This document shows positions 1 to 7,916 of a stretch of DNA of 64,000 nt, one piece after another. The notes under the pieces are model-generated. The model searched no databases. It had not been told where the DNA came from and was given only the letters and a program-made list of their open reading frames with translations. The stretch is from Peptococcaceae bacterium BRH_c8a (lineage in GTDB: Bacteria > Bacillota > Desulfotomaculia > Desulfotomaculales > Desulfallaceae). Each line of letters starts with the position of its first letter. Positions within the stretch are counted from its first letter, which is position 1. The position numbers and the translations under genes were made by a program. The DNA lies in the NCBI GenBank assembly GCA_000961575.1, contig LADP01000018.1:62001-126000 (forward strand), in the 5' to 3' direction.

Positions 1-1
1 A

Positions 2-34
2 GCCTATGTAGATGCCGTGAAAGAATCATCATAA
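2..34 (+). CDS. possible 3' end of an upstream gene
   Basis: Frame 2 reads AYVDAVKESS followed by a TAA stop at 32-34, and a terminator-like hairpin lies just downstream. This fits the last ten codons of a gene that begins left of the window. Ten codons are too few to identify a product, and an open frame this short can arise by chance. Confidence 0.3.
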   Translation, partial: AYVDAVKESS

Positions 35-61
35 TGTACAAGATATTTGTTGAACCAATAG

Positions 62-88
62 ACCCCCATCCTTGGATGGGGGTTGTTT
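62..88 (+). terminator. stem-loop, probable terminator
   Basis: A perfect ten-base-pair inverted repeat (ACCCCCATCC / GGATGGGGGT) with a TT loop is followed by TGTTT. The stem is very stable but the T tract is weak. It would end transcription of the gene that seems to stop at 34. Confidence 0.5.
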
Positions 89-99
89 CATAATGAAAT

Positions 100-121
100 G
101 GTTCAGGTAAAATTTTGAACC
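100..121 (+). promoter_or_regulatory. possible activator binding site upstream of the permease gene
   Basis: GGTTCA and TGAACC form an inverted repeat ten bases apart. Read on the minus strand it contains GTTCAAAAT followed by TTTACC. That resembles the duplicated element at 3727-3767, whose minus-strand reading is GTTCAAAATGCAACC. The site sits about 45-65 bases upstream of a sigma-54-like promoter. Binding by the PrpR-type activator is inferred from this similarity. Confidence 0.4.
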
Positions 122-162
122 AATAAAATGATTAACTATTCTAAATAGCCAGTAAAATAGAA

Positions 163-178
163 AGGCATCGTAATTGCA
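163..178 (+). promoter_or_regulatory. sigma-54-like (-24/-12) promoter
   Basis: AGGCATCGTAATTGCA has the invariant GG and GC ten bases apart (GG at 164-165, GC at 176-177) and keeps the TTGCA box. It differs from the TGGCACG consensus at the first base and near the end of the -24 box. It lies 56 bases before the start of the permease gene. Confidence 0.5.
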
Positions 179-233
179 GAATAAAAAGCACAAACATTGA
201 TGATTATACTGGAGGATTAACGGAGGATTATAT

Positions 234-1628
234 ATGAAAGCAGTTGTTAAAAAGAAACCTACCGGCAACTTTTTTTTTTCAACCACGGCCAGATCAATAC
301 TTTGTGTTGGTCTTACCTTGGTTTACTTGGTAGGTGCGTTTATAAATATACCCTATATTAATAACGTATTAAGCATTGTGAGCTTAACCTGTTTGATGGT
401 TTGTATGCCTATTATTAAAAACAATGCCCGGGTAGTGGCATCGACTTTATTTATAGTGGGTGCTGCGATACTAGTTTATGATGGTGCGGGTTTTGAAACG
501 TGGAGAACCGGATTAATCTATAACGTAAATTTAATCGCTTTACTGCTCCTGGTACCCGTTTTCGGTATGCCCCTAAAATACGGGGGCTATTACGGTGTTT
601 TGGATGCGCTGGTGGGCAGGTACATGAATAACCGGAACCGGATTTACTGGGTTCCAGCCCTGCTTACCCATTTTTTCGGGGCGTTAATGAATATGGGTGC
701 CATGCCTGTAGTTTATCAGTTAATTGTGCGTGGTAAACTGCCACGAGCATTTAATTCGGTCCCGGCTTCAATTTTAAGGGGTTTCTCCTCCTCAATATAC
801 TGGTCTCCCAATATGATTTCAGTTGGGGTGGTAACCTATTATCTGGGCATATCCTGGGCCGAATTCGCCCGCTATGGCATTTTTCTTACCGTAATAAGTT
901 TAGTGGTTGGCTGGCTGGTACATATCTTTGCCAATAAAAAAAGCAGTGTTCAATTAAGTCTTTCTTCGCGCAATGACCAGATAGATATTAAAAAACTAGC
1001 GGAATTAATTATATTTTGCACAGCCTTTATCGGTACTATTATCTACATCGCCACCCGGACCTCTATACCAGTGCTAGATGCCGTTCCTCTAGTAGCATTG
1101 GTTTATCCTGTCATATGGTTGGGCGTGCTGGGTAGGGGGAAGGCAATTCCCCCCGCTTATACTGAATATGTGCAAAACGTATTGCCTCGGTTCACATCGG
1201 AAATAGTAATTTTTATGGGAGCGGGATTTGCAGCTACGGCGCTTTTAAGTTCCAATGCCGGAAATAAAGTTTCTGTTCTAATCAGCAGCATTGGTTTTCC
1301 CAACGAGTACTTTTTGTGCTTAGGTATTTTGGCTTCGATAGTGTTATTGGGTGTGCTTGGAGTAACGCCGATGGTAACGGTCATGGCCTACGGTGCCGCG
1401 CTGCAACCGGCTCTGCTGGGTTTGACTCCGATACAGCTTGCCCTGGTACTGGTTGGCGGGTGGGCGACCAGTGTTATTATTTCTCCTTTTACAGGAGTTA
1501 CCTTAATCATGTCCGGGTTGGCGCAGAAATCACCTTTTGAAATAGTCCGTGCCAACTGGCCTTTCACTGTCCTGATGGTCTTGTTAATTGCTGCATTGCC
1601 TTCACTTATTAACTATTTTTCATTATAG
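234..1628 (+). CDS. multi-pass membrane protein, predicted transporter
   Basis: This 464-residue protein is almost entirely hydrophobic, with about 11-12 predicted membrane segments and a short charged N-terminus. Two re-entrant-looking stretches recur in the two halves, around NMGAMP and SSIYWSPNMISVG near residues 150-195 and ATSVIISPFTGVTL near residues 418-432. This layout recalls the ion transporter (CitM/ArsB/DctM-like) superfamily, but I cannot assign a family. A duplicated GGAGGATTA motif gives a strong ribosome binding site eight bases before the ATG. The gene lies directly upstream of the PrpR-type regulator and has its own sigma-54-like promoter. It may therefore import or export the acid handled by the downstream genes; that substrate is inference. 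Confidence 0.75.
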   Translation: MKAVVKKKPTGNFFFSTTARSILCVGLTLVYLVGAFINIPYINNVLSIVSLTCLMVCMPIIKNNARVVASTLFIVGAAILVYDGAGFETWRTGLIYNVNLIALLLLVPVFGMPLKYGGYYGVLDALVGRYMNNRNRIYWVPALLTHFFGALMNMGAMPVVYQLIVRGKLPRAFNSVPASILRGFSSSIYWSPNMISVGVVTYYLGISWAEFARYGIFLTVISLVVGWLVHIFANKKSSVQLSLSSRNDQIDIKKLAELIIFCTAFIGTIIYIATRTSIPVLDAVPLVALVYPVIWLGVLGRGKAIPPAYTEYVQNVLPRFTSEIVIFMGAGFAATALLSSNAGNKVSVLISSIGFPNEYFLCLGILASIVLLGVLGVTPMVTVMAYGAALQPALLGLTPIQLALVLVGGWATSVIISPFTGVTLIMSGLAQKSPFEIVRANWPFTVLMVLLIAALPSLINYFSL

Positions 1629-1789
1629 TAAAAAAATGTCGAAAGATATCTATTATTGTCTAAATGTCTGCAGTATTGTAAACTACTTAAAGATGCATTT
1701 CGAAAATATATAATAATTTATAAATATAATATTTGGAAATATGACATAAATTTTAGCCAGGCGGGGGGATTAATATTATGGAGGAAACC

Positions 1790-3715
1790 ATGAAGGATAT
1801 AAAAATAGGTGTAGTTTCCACTTATCCGGAAATGTCCAAGTTGATTAACAAAATGGCTAGTGAAATGGAAATTAATTTGGAGGTAAGGGAAGGGATATTG
1901 GAGGAAGGCGTGTCTATTGCTTACCAATTTGAACACGAAGGTGTGGACGTAATCATCAGTCGGGGCGTGACGGGCCGGAAAATAAAAAAGGCTATTTCAC
2001 TGCCTGTTGTTTTAATAGAAATAACTTCATTCGATATATTACAAGCACTTTACATAGCCAAAGGCATGGGGCGCAAGATTGCTTTTTTGGGCCACATGAC
2101 CCATGATTTCAGTTCCGAATTTAAAACCATAACCAACATATTAGACATCCCAGTGGATTGCTATCCATATACCAATCTTTTTGAAATGGATGAACAAATG
2201 GGTAAAATTTTAAGATCAGATATTGATGTTGTGGTTAGTACGGGCTTATGCGTTTATGAGATGGCTAAGAGATCTGGTGTAAATGCCGTCCTGGTACAAT
2301 CCGGTAATGACGCCATTCACGGTTCTATTAACCAGGCCTTGGAATTGGTGCAGGGAATTCGCCGCAATCACGAACGTTCTAAGCGATATCAGGCTGTGTT
2401 GGCATCCACCAATGACGGCATACTGATTATGGATGAGCATAAGCGTATTGTTTTTATGAATAAAGCTGCCGAAAGTCTTTTGGAAATGGATGCCCGTACC
2501 ATAGTAGGGCGGCATATGGAAAATATAAGTGAATCCGTTATTTTAGGCTTTTTGTGTAATGGAGGCGCTAACAGCACAGAGGTTTTTAAAGAAATAGGAC
2601 GCAAACAGTTCTGGATAAACAGTATGCCTATCATTTTGGAGAATAAGCAAAAAGGTACTGTTACTATGTTTCAGGGTGCGGATCGAATTCAGGTATTGGA
2701 ACAAAACTTAAGGCGCCAACTGTTTAAAAAGGGACTTTTTGCCAAGCATACTTTTGAAGATCTTATTGGTAGCAGCGACCAACTTTTGGACACCATAGCC
2801 AGGGCTAAAAAGTATGCCGCTGCAAACGCCACTGTTCTGATATGCGGGGAGACTGGTACCGGAAAGGAATTGTTTGCCCAAAGTATTCATAATGACAGCG
2901 CCAGGCGGGATGGACCTTTTGTGGCCATAAACTGTGCTGCTCTGCCTGAGAATCTGTTGGAAAGCGAATTGTTTGGTTACGAGGAAGGAGCTTTTACAGG
3001 GGCAAAAAAAGGCGGCAAAACCGGTTTATTTGAGATGGCGCACGGGGGTACAATTTTACTTGATGAAATTGGTGAAATGCCCTTGCCTGTGCAGGCCCGC
3101 CTGCTGCGTATTTTGCAAGAACGGGAAATTATGCGATTGGGTAGTGACAGAGTGATTCCGGTGGATGTTAGAATAATTTCCGCCACCAACTATGAACTAA
3201 GCTTAGCCGTTAAAGAGGGTAACTTTCGCAGCGACCTGTTCCATCGTTTAGAGGTGCTAAACCTGGATATACCTCCTCTACGTAAGCGTAAAGAAGATGT
3301 AGAACAACTTGCGGAATTCCTAATTAAAAAGTTCAGTTTCGAGGAGAAAAAACATGTATCGTCTTTAACTGAATCGGCTATGGAAAAATTAAAAAAATAC
3401 GATTGGCCGGGCAATGTCAGGGAACTGCAGAATGTAATGCAAAAGTATGTCCTTTTAATTGAGGAAAATCAAAAGGCTGAAGAATTAATTGCTAGACTGA
3501 TCAATGAGAAAATTAAGAAGTCTTATGCAGTACCATCTGGAGATGAAAACAGCATCACGATTAAAATAGGTAAAATGGATGATATGGAGCTTGAGATTAT
3601 AGAATACTTGCTTTCCACCGGCGCCAGTATTAAAGAAATTTCTCAGATTACTGGTACCAGTCGCACCACCTTATGGAGAAAGCTAAAGGACCTGGATGAA
3701 GCCATGTTTCGATAA
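1790..3715 (+). CDS. PrpR-type sigma-54-dependent transcriptional activator
   Basis: The protein has about 640 residues. An N-terminal PrpR_N ligand-sensing domain (about 1-190) is followed by a PAS domain (about 200-310), a sigma-54 AAA+ domain (about 330-565) and a Fis-type helix-turn-helix ending in SRTTLWRKLKDL. The AAA+ domain shows Walker A GETGTGKE, an intact GAFTGA loop that contacts sigma-54, and LLDEIGEM. An ATG at 1778 is possible, but the ATG at 1790 has GGAGG five bases upstream and is preferred. PrpR_N proteins bind small metabolites; in propionate degraders the signal is 2-methylcitrate, and here the ligand is unknown. Matching upstream elements and -24/-12 promoters before the TRAP and beta-oxidation operons make these its likely targets. 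Confidence 0.93.
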   Translation: MKDIKIGVVSTYPEMSKLINKMASEMEINLEVREGILEEGVSIAYQFEHEGVDVIISRGVTGRKIKKAISLPVVLIEITSFDILQALYIAKGMGRKIAFLGHMTHDFSSEFKTITNILDIPVDCYPYTNLFEMDEQMGKILRSDIDVVVSTGLCVYEMAKRSGVNAVLVQSGNDAIHGSINQALELVQGIRRNHERSKRYQAVLASTNDGILIMDEHKRIVFMNKAAESLLEMDARTIVGRHMENISESVILGFLCNGGANSTEVFKEIGRKQFWINSMPIILENKQKGTVTMFQGADRIQVLEQNLRRQLFKKGLFAKHTFEDLIGSSDQLLDTIARAKKYAAANATVLICGETGTGKELFAQSIHNDSARRDGPFVAINCAALPENLLESELFGYEEGAFTGAKKGGKTGLFEMAHGGTILLDEIGEMPLPVQARLLRILQEREIMRLGSDRVIPVDVRIISATNYELSLAVKEGNFRSDLFHRLEVLNLDIPPLRKRKEDVEQLAEFLIKKFSFEEKKHVSSLTESAMEKLKKYDWPGNVRELQNVMQKYVLLIEENQKAEELIARLINEKIKKSYAVPSGDENSITIKIGKMDDMELEIIEYLLSTGASIKEISQITGTSRTTLWRKLKDLDEAMFR

Positions 3716-3726
3716 GTAACTTCTTG

Positions 3727-3767
3727 GGTTGCATTTTGAACTTTTTAATGGTTGCATTTTGAACTTT
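3727..3767 (+). promoter_or_regulatory. duplicated upstream activator sequence
   Basis: Two identical 18-base copies of GGTTGCATTTTGAACTTT start at 3727 and 3750, a 23-base period, or roughly two helical turns. They lie 71-111 bases upstream of the -24 element at 3838, a normal distance for sigma-54 enhancers. Each copy is an imperfect palindrome (GTT...AAC), as expected for a dimeric Fis-type helix-turn-helix. The activator encoded just upstream is the likely ligand. Confidence 0.75.
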
Positions 3768-3837
3768 GGCCATGTTGGAACTTAGTTTTAATTGAATTTT
3801 TCTGAGGATTCATAACAATATATATATTTGCAATCAA

Positions 3838-3853
3838 TGGCACAATATTTGCT
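3838..3853 (+). promoter_or_regulatory. sigma-54 (-24/-12) promoter of the TRAP operon
   Basis: TGGCACAATATTTGCT matches the consensus TGGCACR-N4-TTGCW at every defined position. It lies 109 bases before the dctP start, downstream of the duplicated activator site. Confidence 0.88.
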
Positions 3854-3961
3854 CTTGTTATTGGGCAAGTTAGTTAATTTGGGACGGGAGGTGTGCGTGG
3901 AAGGGGTTCTTGGGGCGGTTAAGTAATCTAATGTAAGTTGACCAAAGAGGAGGAGCAGAAA

Positions 3962-5062
3962 GTGCATAAAAAATCAATATTAGTTCTTATTGCATTACTG
4001 ATAGTTACCCTGCTAACTGCAGGATGTGGTTCTAAGAATGAAGGCGGCGAAGGTGATAAAGCGGCTGATAGTAAGACTTATACTCTTAGTATGAATTGTC
4101 CTTATCCTCCGCCCGTACATGAATGGGAATCAAAGCACATAGCCCATGAAAAATTTGCCGAGCGCGTTAAAGAAGAAACAAACGGTAGAGTAAATATTAA
4201 AGTTTATTATAATGGCCAGTTGTCTTCTACCAATGAAGCATTAGATTCTTTAAAGCGGGGCGTTACTGATATGGAAAGCTCAACTTCCTATTGGGGTGGC
4301 GTTGTTCCCGAATCCGATGTTATCTGGCTGCCATTCTGGAGTAAAGGTCACGAGCATGCCATGCACGTTATGCGTGAGACCAAGGTCGGTGAAATGTTTG
4401 AAGAAGCTTATCAGAAACAGGGATTAAAAGTGTTGTTTTATTGGCCGGTCAGCATTGAAGGGTTAATATCTACTGAACCAATTAAAACATTTGATGACAT
4501 TAAAGGTACCAAACTTCGCATGGGCTCCAGCATGTGGCCCACCTGGTTTAAATCAATGGGAGTAACACCTATAAATGTTGCGCCCTCTGAGCAATATGAA
4601 GCTATGATGAGAGGCACAATGGATGGAACTATTTATGTTTTATATAGCATTGATACTTACAAGTTTTATGAAGTAGCTAAGAACATAACGCTACCCGGCT
4701 TTATTGACCCATTCCTCTGCTATGTTTTAGTAAGCGAAGAATCATGGAATGAATTGCCGGAAGATCTGCAGCAAACTATTGAAGGAATCGCCAAGGAAAT
4801 AGAAGCGGAAGCCGTTATAGGTTCCCAGAAACTCACCGATTCGATATTGGAGATTTCCGATGAAAACGGTGTAACAGTAAACAAATTAAACAAAGAGGAA
4901 TTTGAGAAATTTAGAGCATCAGCCATGCCTCTGTGGGATGAATTCGCTGCTAGAAACGAAAATACCGCGGAAATGGTTGAAATATTAAAAGAAGATCTTA
5001 AGCAATGGGAAGCAAACAATCCCGAATCAAAAGAATGGGAAGAAAGATGGTTGGCCGAGTAG
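3962..5062 (+). CDS. dctP: TRAP transporter substrate-binding lipoprotein (DctP family)
   Basis: This is the extracytoplasmic binding subunit of a tripartite TRAP carboxylate importer, about 366 residues long. A short positively charged N-terminus and hydrophobic stretch end in the lipobox LTAGC, so the mature protein is probably membrane-anchored through its cysteine. The DctP fold follows, with typical segments such as FDDIKGTKLRMG and VAPSEQYEAMMRGTMDG. I place the start at the GTG at 3962, seven bases after AGAGGAGGAG; the upstream in-frame TTG at 3938 lacks a ribosome site. It is the first gene of a sigma-54-controlled operon. The ligand is probably a mono- or dicarboxylate and cannot be read from sequence. 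Confidence 0.93.
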   Translation: MHKKSILVLIALLIVTLLTAGCGSKNEGGEGDKAADSKTYTLSMNCPYPPPVHEWESKHIAHEKFAERVKEETNGRVNIKVYYNGQLSSTNEALDSLKRGVTDMESSTSYWGGVVPESDVIWLPFWSKGHEHAMHVMRETKVGEMFEEAYQKQGLKVLFYWPVSIEGLISTEPIKTFDDIKGTKLRMGSSMWPTWFKSMGVTPINVAPSEQYEAMMRGTMDGTIYVLYSIDTYKFYEVAKNITLPGFIDPFLCYVLVSEESWNELPEDLQQTIEGIAKEIEAEAVIGSQKLTDSILEISDENGVTVNKLNKEEFEKFRASAMPLWDEFAARNENTAEMVEILKEDLKQWEANNPESKEWEERWLAE

Positions 5063-5074
5063 CAATTGTAAGTC

Positions 5075-5114
5075 TTTATGAAATGACAGGGTTTAGGCCC
5101 TGTCATTTCATAAA
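5075..5114 (+). promoter_or_regulatory. intercistronic stem-loop between dctP and dctQ
   Basis: A perfect 17-base-pair inverted repeat (TTTATGAAATGACAGGG and its complement) has a six-base loop TTTAGG. No T tract follows, so it is not a standard terminator. Such hairpins commonly protect the upstream message and give more binding protein than permease; that role here is inferred from position. Confidence 0.7.
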
Positions 5115-5131
5115 GAAACGGGGGGAAATAA

Positions 5132-5650
5132 ATGAATTCTTTAGAAAAATTAATAGCAAATATAAATGAATATATGATGTGGATATGCGGCTCAATAATT
5201 ATGTTTATGGGTTTGTTAATTACCGTCGATATAATACTGCGTTCCACGATAAACTATTCTATTCAATGGGCTTTTTCTCTTAATGGCTATTTAAGCGCTA
5301 CAGTTGCCTTACTGGCGGGTGGCTATGCTTTACTGCACAAACACCACGTTAAAGTGGATATTTTCTACATGCGGTTTCCCTCTAGAGTAAAAGGTATTGT
5401 TGACATTGGTACATCCTCATTATTATTTCTTCTTTGTGGAGTTTTTGTCTGGACTGGTGGCAATTTATGTTTTGAATCCTTTGTTTCAGGGTACACCACG
5501 GGAGGTGTCCTTGACATGCCGTTATATATTCCCCAAATGCTAGTACCATTGGGAGGGGCATTGCTGGGATTACAGGCATTCGTTGATTTAACCTATAATA
5601 TAAAACTGGCCCTAGGCATAAAAACACTTGTCGAGGAGGGCTCATCATAA
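5132..5650 (+). CDS. dctQ: TRAP transporter small permease (DctQ)
   Basis: This is a 172-residue membrane protein with four predicted helices, the usual size and topology of DctQ. Characteristic family features include an early helix with ITVDIILRST and the LLAGGYALLHKHHVKVDIF loop (residues about 52-70). The ATG follows GGGGGG by a normal spacing. The TAA stop shares one base with the dctM ATG, so the two membrane subunits are translationally coupled. It forms the permease core with DctM and uses a sodium or proton gradient to take up the acid delivered by DctP. Confidence 0.92.
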   Translation: MNSLEKLIANINEYMMWICGSIIMFMGLLITVDIILRSTINYSIQWAFSLNGYLSATVALLAGGYALLHKHHVKVDIFYMRFPSRVKGIVDIGTSSLLFLLCGVFVWTGGNLCFESFVSGYTTGGVLDMPLYIPQMLVPLGGALLGLQAFVDLTYNIKLALGIKTLVEEGSS

Positions 5651-6960
5651 TGGAACCTTCATTATTGGCACTAATTCTGATCGGCGCATTATTAATAATT
5701 ATGGCTTTAGGCTTACCAGTTGCGTTTACCCTGGGTGGTCTTTCACTAGCCATTGGTTTTTTTGTCTGGGGAGGTACTGGTGGTTTTTATGCGGTGGCCC
5801 TGGGGGCACTGGGTAAGGCTACTAGCTTTACCCTGACTGCTATTCCTCTTTTTCTGATGATGGCGGCTGTTTTGCGCTTTAGCGGGATGGCCGATGATAT
5901 GTATGAAATGATTAATCGTTGGATGGGCAAAATTAAAGGCGGACTGGCTCTGGGCACAGTTATTATTTCCGCTATCTTTGCCGCCATGGTAGGCATCAGC
6001 ACGGTGGCCACTGCTACCCTGGGTTTGACGGCTATGCCGGCCATGCTTAAAAGGGGTTATAATAAAAAGCTGGTTGCCGGCGCCATCTGTGCTGGCGGTG
6101 CCTTGGGCATCATCATACCGCCCAGCGTAATCATGATTATCTATGCCGCCGAAGCCGAAGTATCGGCGGGCCAGATGTTTTTTGGCGGTGTTGTTCCCGG
6201 CCTTATTATGTGTTCATTATTTTTAATTTATATCGCCATACTGTGCATAAAAAACCCCGCCTATGGGCCACCTGTGGAAGAAAACTTTACTTTACCGCAA
6301 AAAATGGAGTCGCTTAAAGCAGTGACGTTGCCTATGTTTATTATTTTATTGGTTTTGGGTGTAATTTACACCGGCATTGCCACACCAACTGAAGCTGCTG
6401 CAATTGGTCTTGTGGGTTCTTTAATGTGCGCTGCAATAAAACGCAAGTTGGACCAGGGAAATATAAAGAATATGATGGCCATGGGTGTTGGGGTTAACGC
6501 TATGGTATTTTGGATTATTCTTGGTGCGGTTGCTTATTCTCGACTTGTTACCATGACCGGTGTTGGTGAATGGTTCAGCGAGCTGGTCACGGGGATGGAT
6601 GTAAATAGATGGGTAATATTATTGGGTATGCAGGCTATATTTTTTATAATGGGTATGTTTTTGGACCCTGCCGGCATTATATTAATAACCGGGCCCTTCT
6701 TCCTGCCTGTGGTTAGTGCACTTGGCTTTGACCCGCTTTGGTATGGCGTATTGTTTGTCATCAACATGTGCATGGCTTACATTACCCCTCCATTTGGATT
6801 CAACTTGTTTGTTATAAGAGCGGTTGCTCCCACTGGTATATCAATAGGCGAAGTTTATACAGCCATTTGGCCGTTTGTTTTTATTATGGCCTTGACCCTG
6901 TTAATAGTTGCTTTAGTTCCGCAAACTGTTACCTGGTTACCAAGTTTACTTATTAAATAG
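5650..6960 (+). CDS. dctM: TRAP transporter large permease (DctM)
   Basis: This 436-residue protein has about twelve membrane segments. It shows DctM signatures such as GLPVAFTLGG near the start, ICAGGALGIIIPPSVIMIIYA in the middle and YITPPFGFNLFVIR near residue 380. DctM forms the ion-coupled translocation path. Length and repeats match the family and no lesion is visible. The gene overlaps dctQ by one base and is followed after 24 bases by a CoA-transferase, which suggests that the imported acid is activated with CoA at once. Confidence 0.94.
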   Translation: MEPSLLALILIGALLIIMALGLPVAFTLGGLSLAIGFFVWGGTGGFYAVALGALGKATSFTLTAIPLFLMMAAVLRFSGMADDMYEMINRWMGKIKGGLALGTVIISAIFAAMVGISTVATATLGLTAMPAMLKRGYNKKLVAGAICAGGALGIIIPPSVIMIIYAAEAEVSAGQMFFGGVVPGLIMCSLFLIYIAILCIKNPAYGPPVEENFTLPQKMESLKAVTLPMFIILLVLGVIYTGIATPTEAAAIGLVGSLMCAAIKRKLDQGNIKNMMAMGVGVNAMVFWIILGAVAYSRLVTMTGVGEWFSELVTGMDVNRWVILLGMQAIFFIMGMFLDPAGIILITGPFFLPVVSALGFDPLWYGVLFVINMCMAYITPPFGFNLFVIRAVAPTGISIGEVYTAIWPFVFIMALTLLIVALVPQTVTWLPSLLIK

Positions 6961-6984
6961 CCATGATTCTTTGGAGGGATAAAC

Positions 6985-7905
6985 TTGTCAGTCAATAAAG
7001 TAACAACTCTAGCAGAAGCTGTACAGGGGCTTGTTAATGACCATGATACAGTTGCCCTGGGGGGTATACTATCCCGCGAACCGGTGGCTTGTAGTTATGA
7101 ACTGATCAGGCAAAATAAAAAAGAGCTGACCCTTATTGTCGATAGTCATGACGAATCAGTAGAGCTGCTTATAGGCGCCGGCCTGGTAAAAAAGGTAGAG
7201 TCAGCTTATGTATGGGTAGGCGTAATAGGAAGCGGGCTTAACTTTAGAAGGGCGGTTGAAAAGGGACTTCCCAAACATATAGAAGTAGAAGACTATACCA
7301 ACCTTGCTATTGGCATGCGCTTTTTAGCCGGAGCGTTGGGCGTTCCCTTTCTCCCGGTTATGTCAATGTCCGGATCTGACATTCCTAAGTATAATGACAA
7401 AATTATAAGCATGGCAGATCCTTACAAAGGACAACCAGTCAACCTGGTGCCGGCTGCTGAACCCGACGTTGCCTTTATCCATGTTCAACGGGCGGATAAA
7501 ATGGGCAATGCCCAAATTTGGGGGATGCTTGCTAACGATGTAAATATTGCCCGGGCGGCTAAAAAATTGATCATTACCTGCGAAGAAATTATTCCTACGT
7601 CTGAAATCAGAAAGATACCCAATATGACCCAAATACCGCATTATTGCGTAGATGCAGTGGTAGAACTTCCTTTTGGAGCACATCCATTAGGCGTAGCCGG
7701 GTATTATTGGCTGGATACGCCATTCAGGCGAGATTGGCTTAAAGCATCGAAGACACAAGAAGGCTTTGACGCCTGGGTAGAGGAATGGGTTTTAAGCTGG
7801 GATAAATTTGAGGAATACCTGCAGAAATTAGGCTCAGACAGGCTGGCCAAGCTGCGGAAATTGGAAAGAGATAATTATCAAATCCCAAGAATAGAGAATT
7901 ACTAG
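6985..7905 (+). CDS. CoA-transferase subunit A (glutaconate/3-oxoacid type)
   Basis: This 306-residue alpha subunit belongs to a family I CoA-transferase, related to GctA and to the IpdA-type proteins. The fold is recognisable from HDTVALGGILSREPVA near the N-terminus and PDVAFIHVQRADKMGNAQIWG in the middle. The start is TTG at 6985, seven bases after a GGAGGG ribosome site. The partner subunit follows after 11 bases. The pair would move CoA from an acyl-CoA donor onto the acid brought in by the adjoining TRAP system. The exact acid is not determinable, and annotation as glutaconate CoA-transferase would be an over-call. Confidence 0.85.
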   Translation: MSVNKVTTLAEAVQGLVNDHDTVALGGILSREPVACSYELIRQNKKELTLIVDSHDESVELLIGAGLVKKVESAYVWVGVIGSGLNFRRAVEKGLPKHIEVEDYTNLAIGMRFLAGALGVPFLPVMSMSGSDIPKYNDKIISMADPYKGQPVNLVPAAEPDVAFIHVQRADKMGNAQIWGMLANDVNIARAAKKLIITCEEIIPTSEIRKIPNMTQIPHYCVDAVVELPFGAHPLGVAGYYWLDTPFRRDWLKASKTQEGFDAWVEEWVLSWDKFEEYLQKLGSDRLAKLRKLERDNYQIPRIENY

Positions 7906-7916
7906 GGGGTATTGCA

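Noticed and set aside
4720-5247. 175-codon minus-strand frame spanning the dctP-dctQ junction
   Set aside because: It overlaps two well-supported genes and the intercistronic hairpin and shows no domain.
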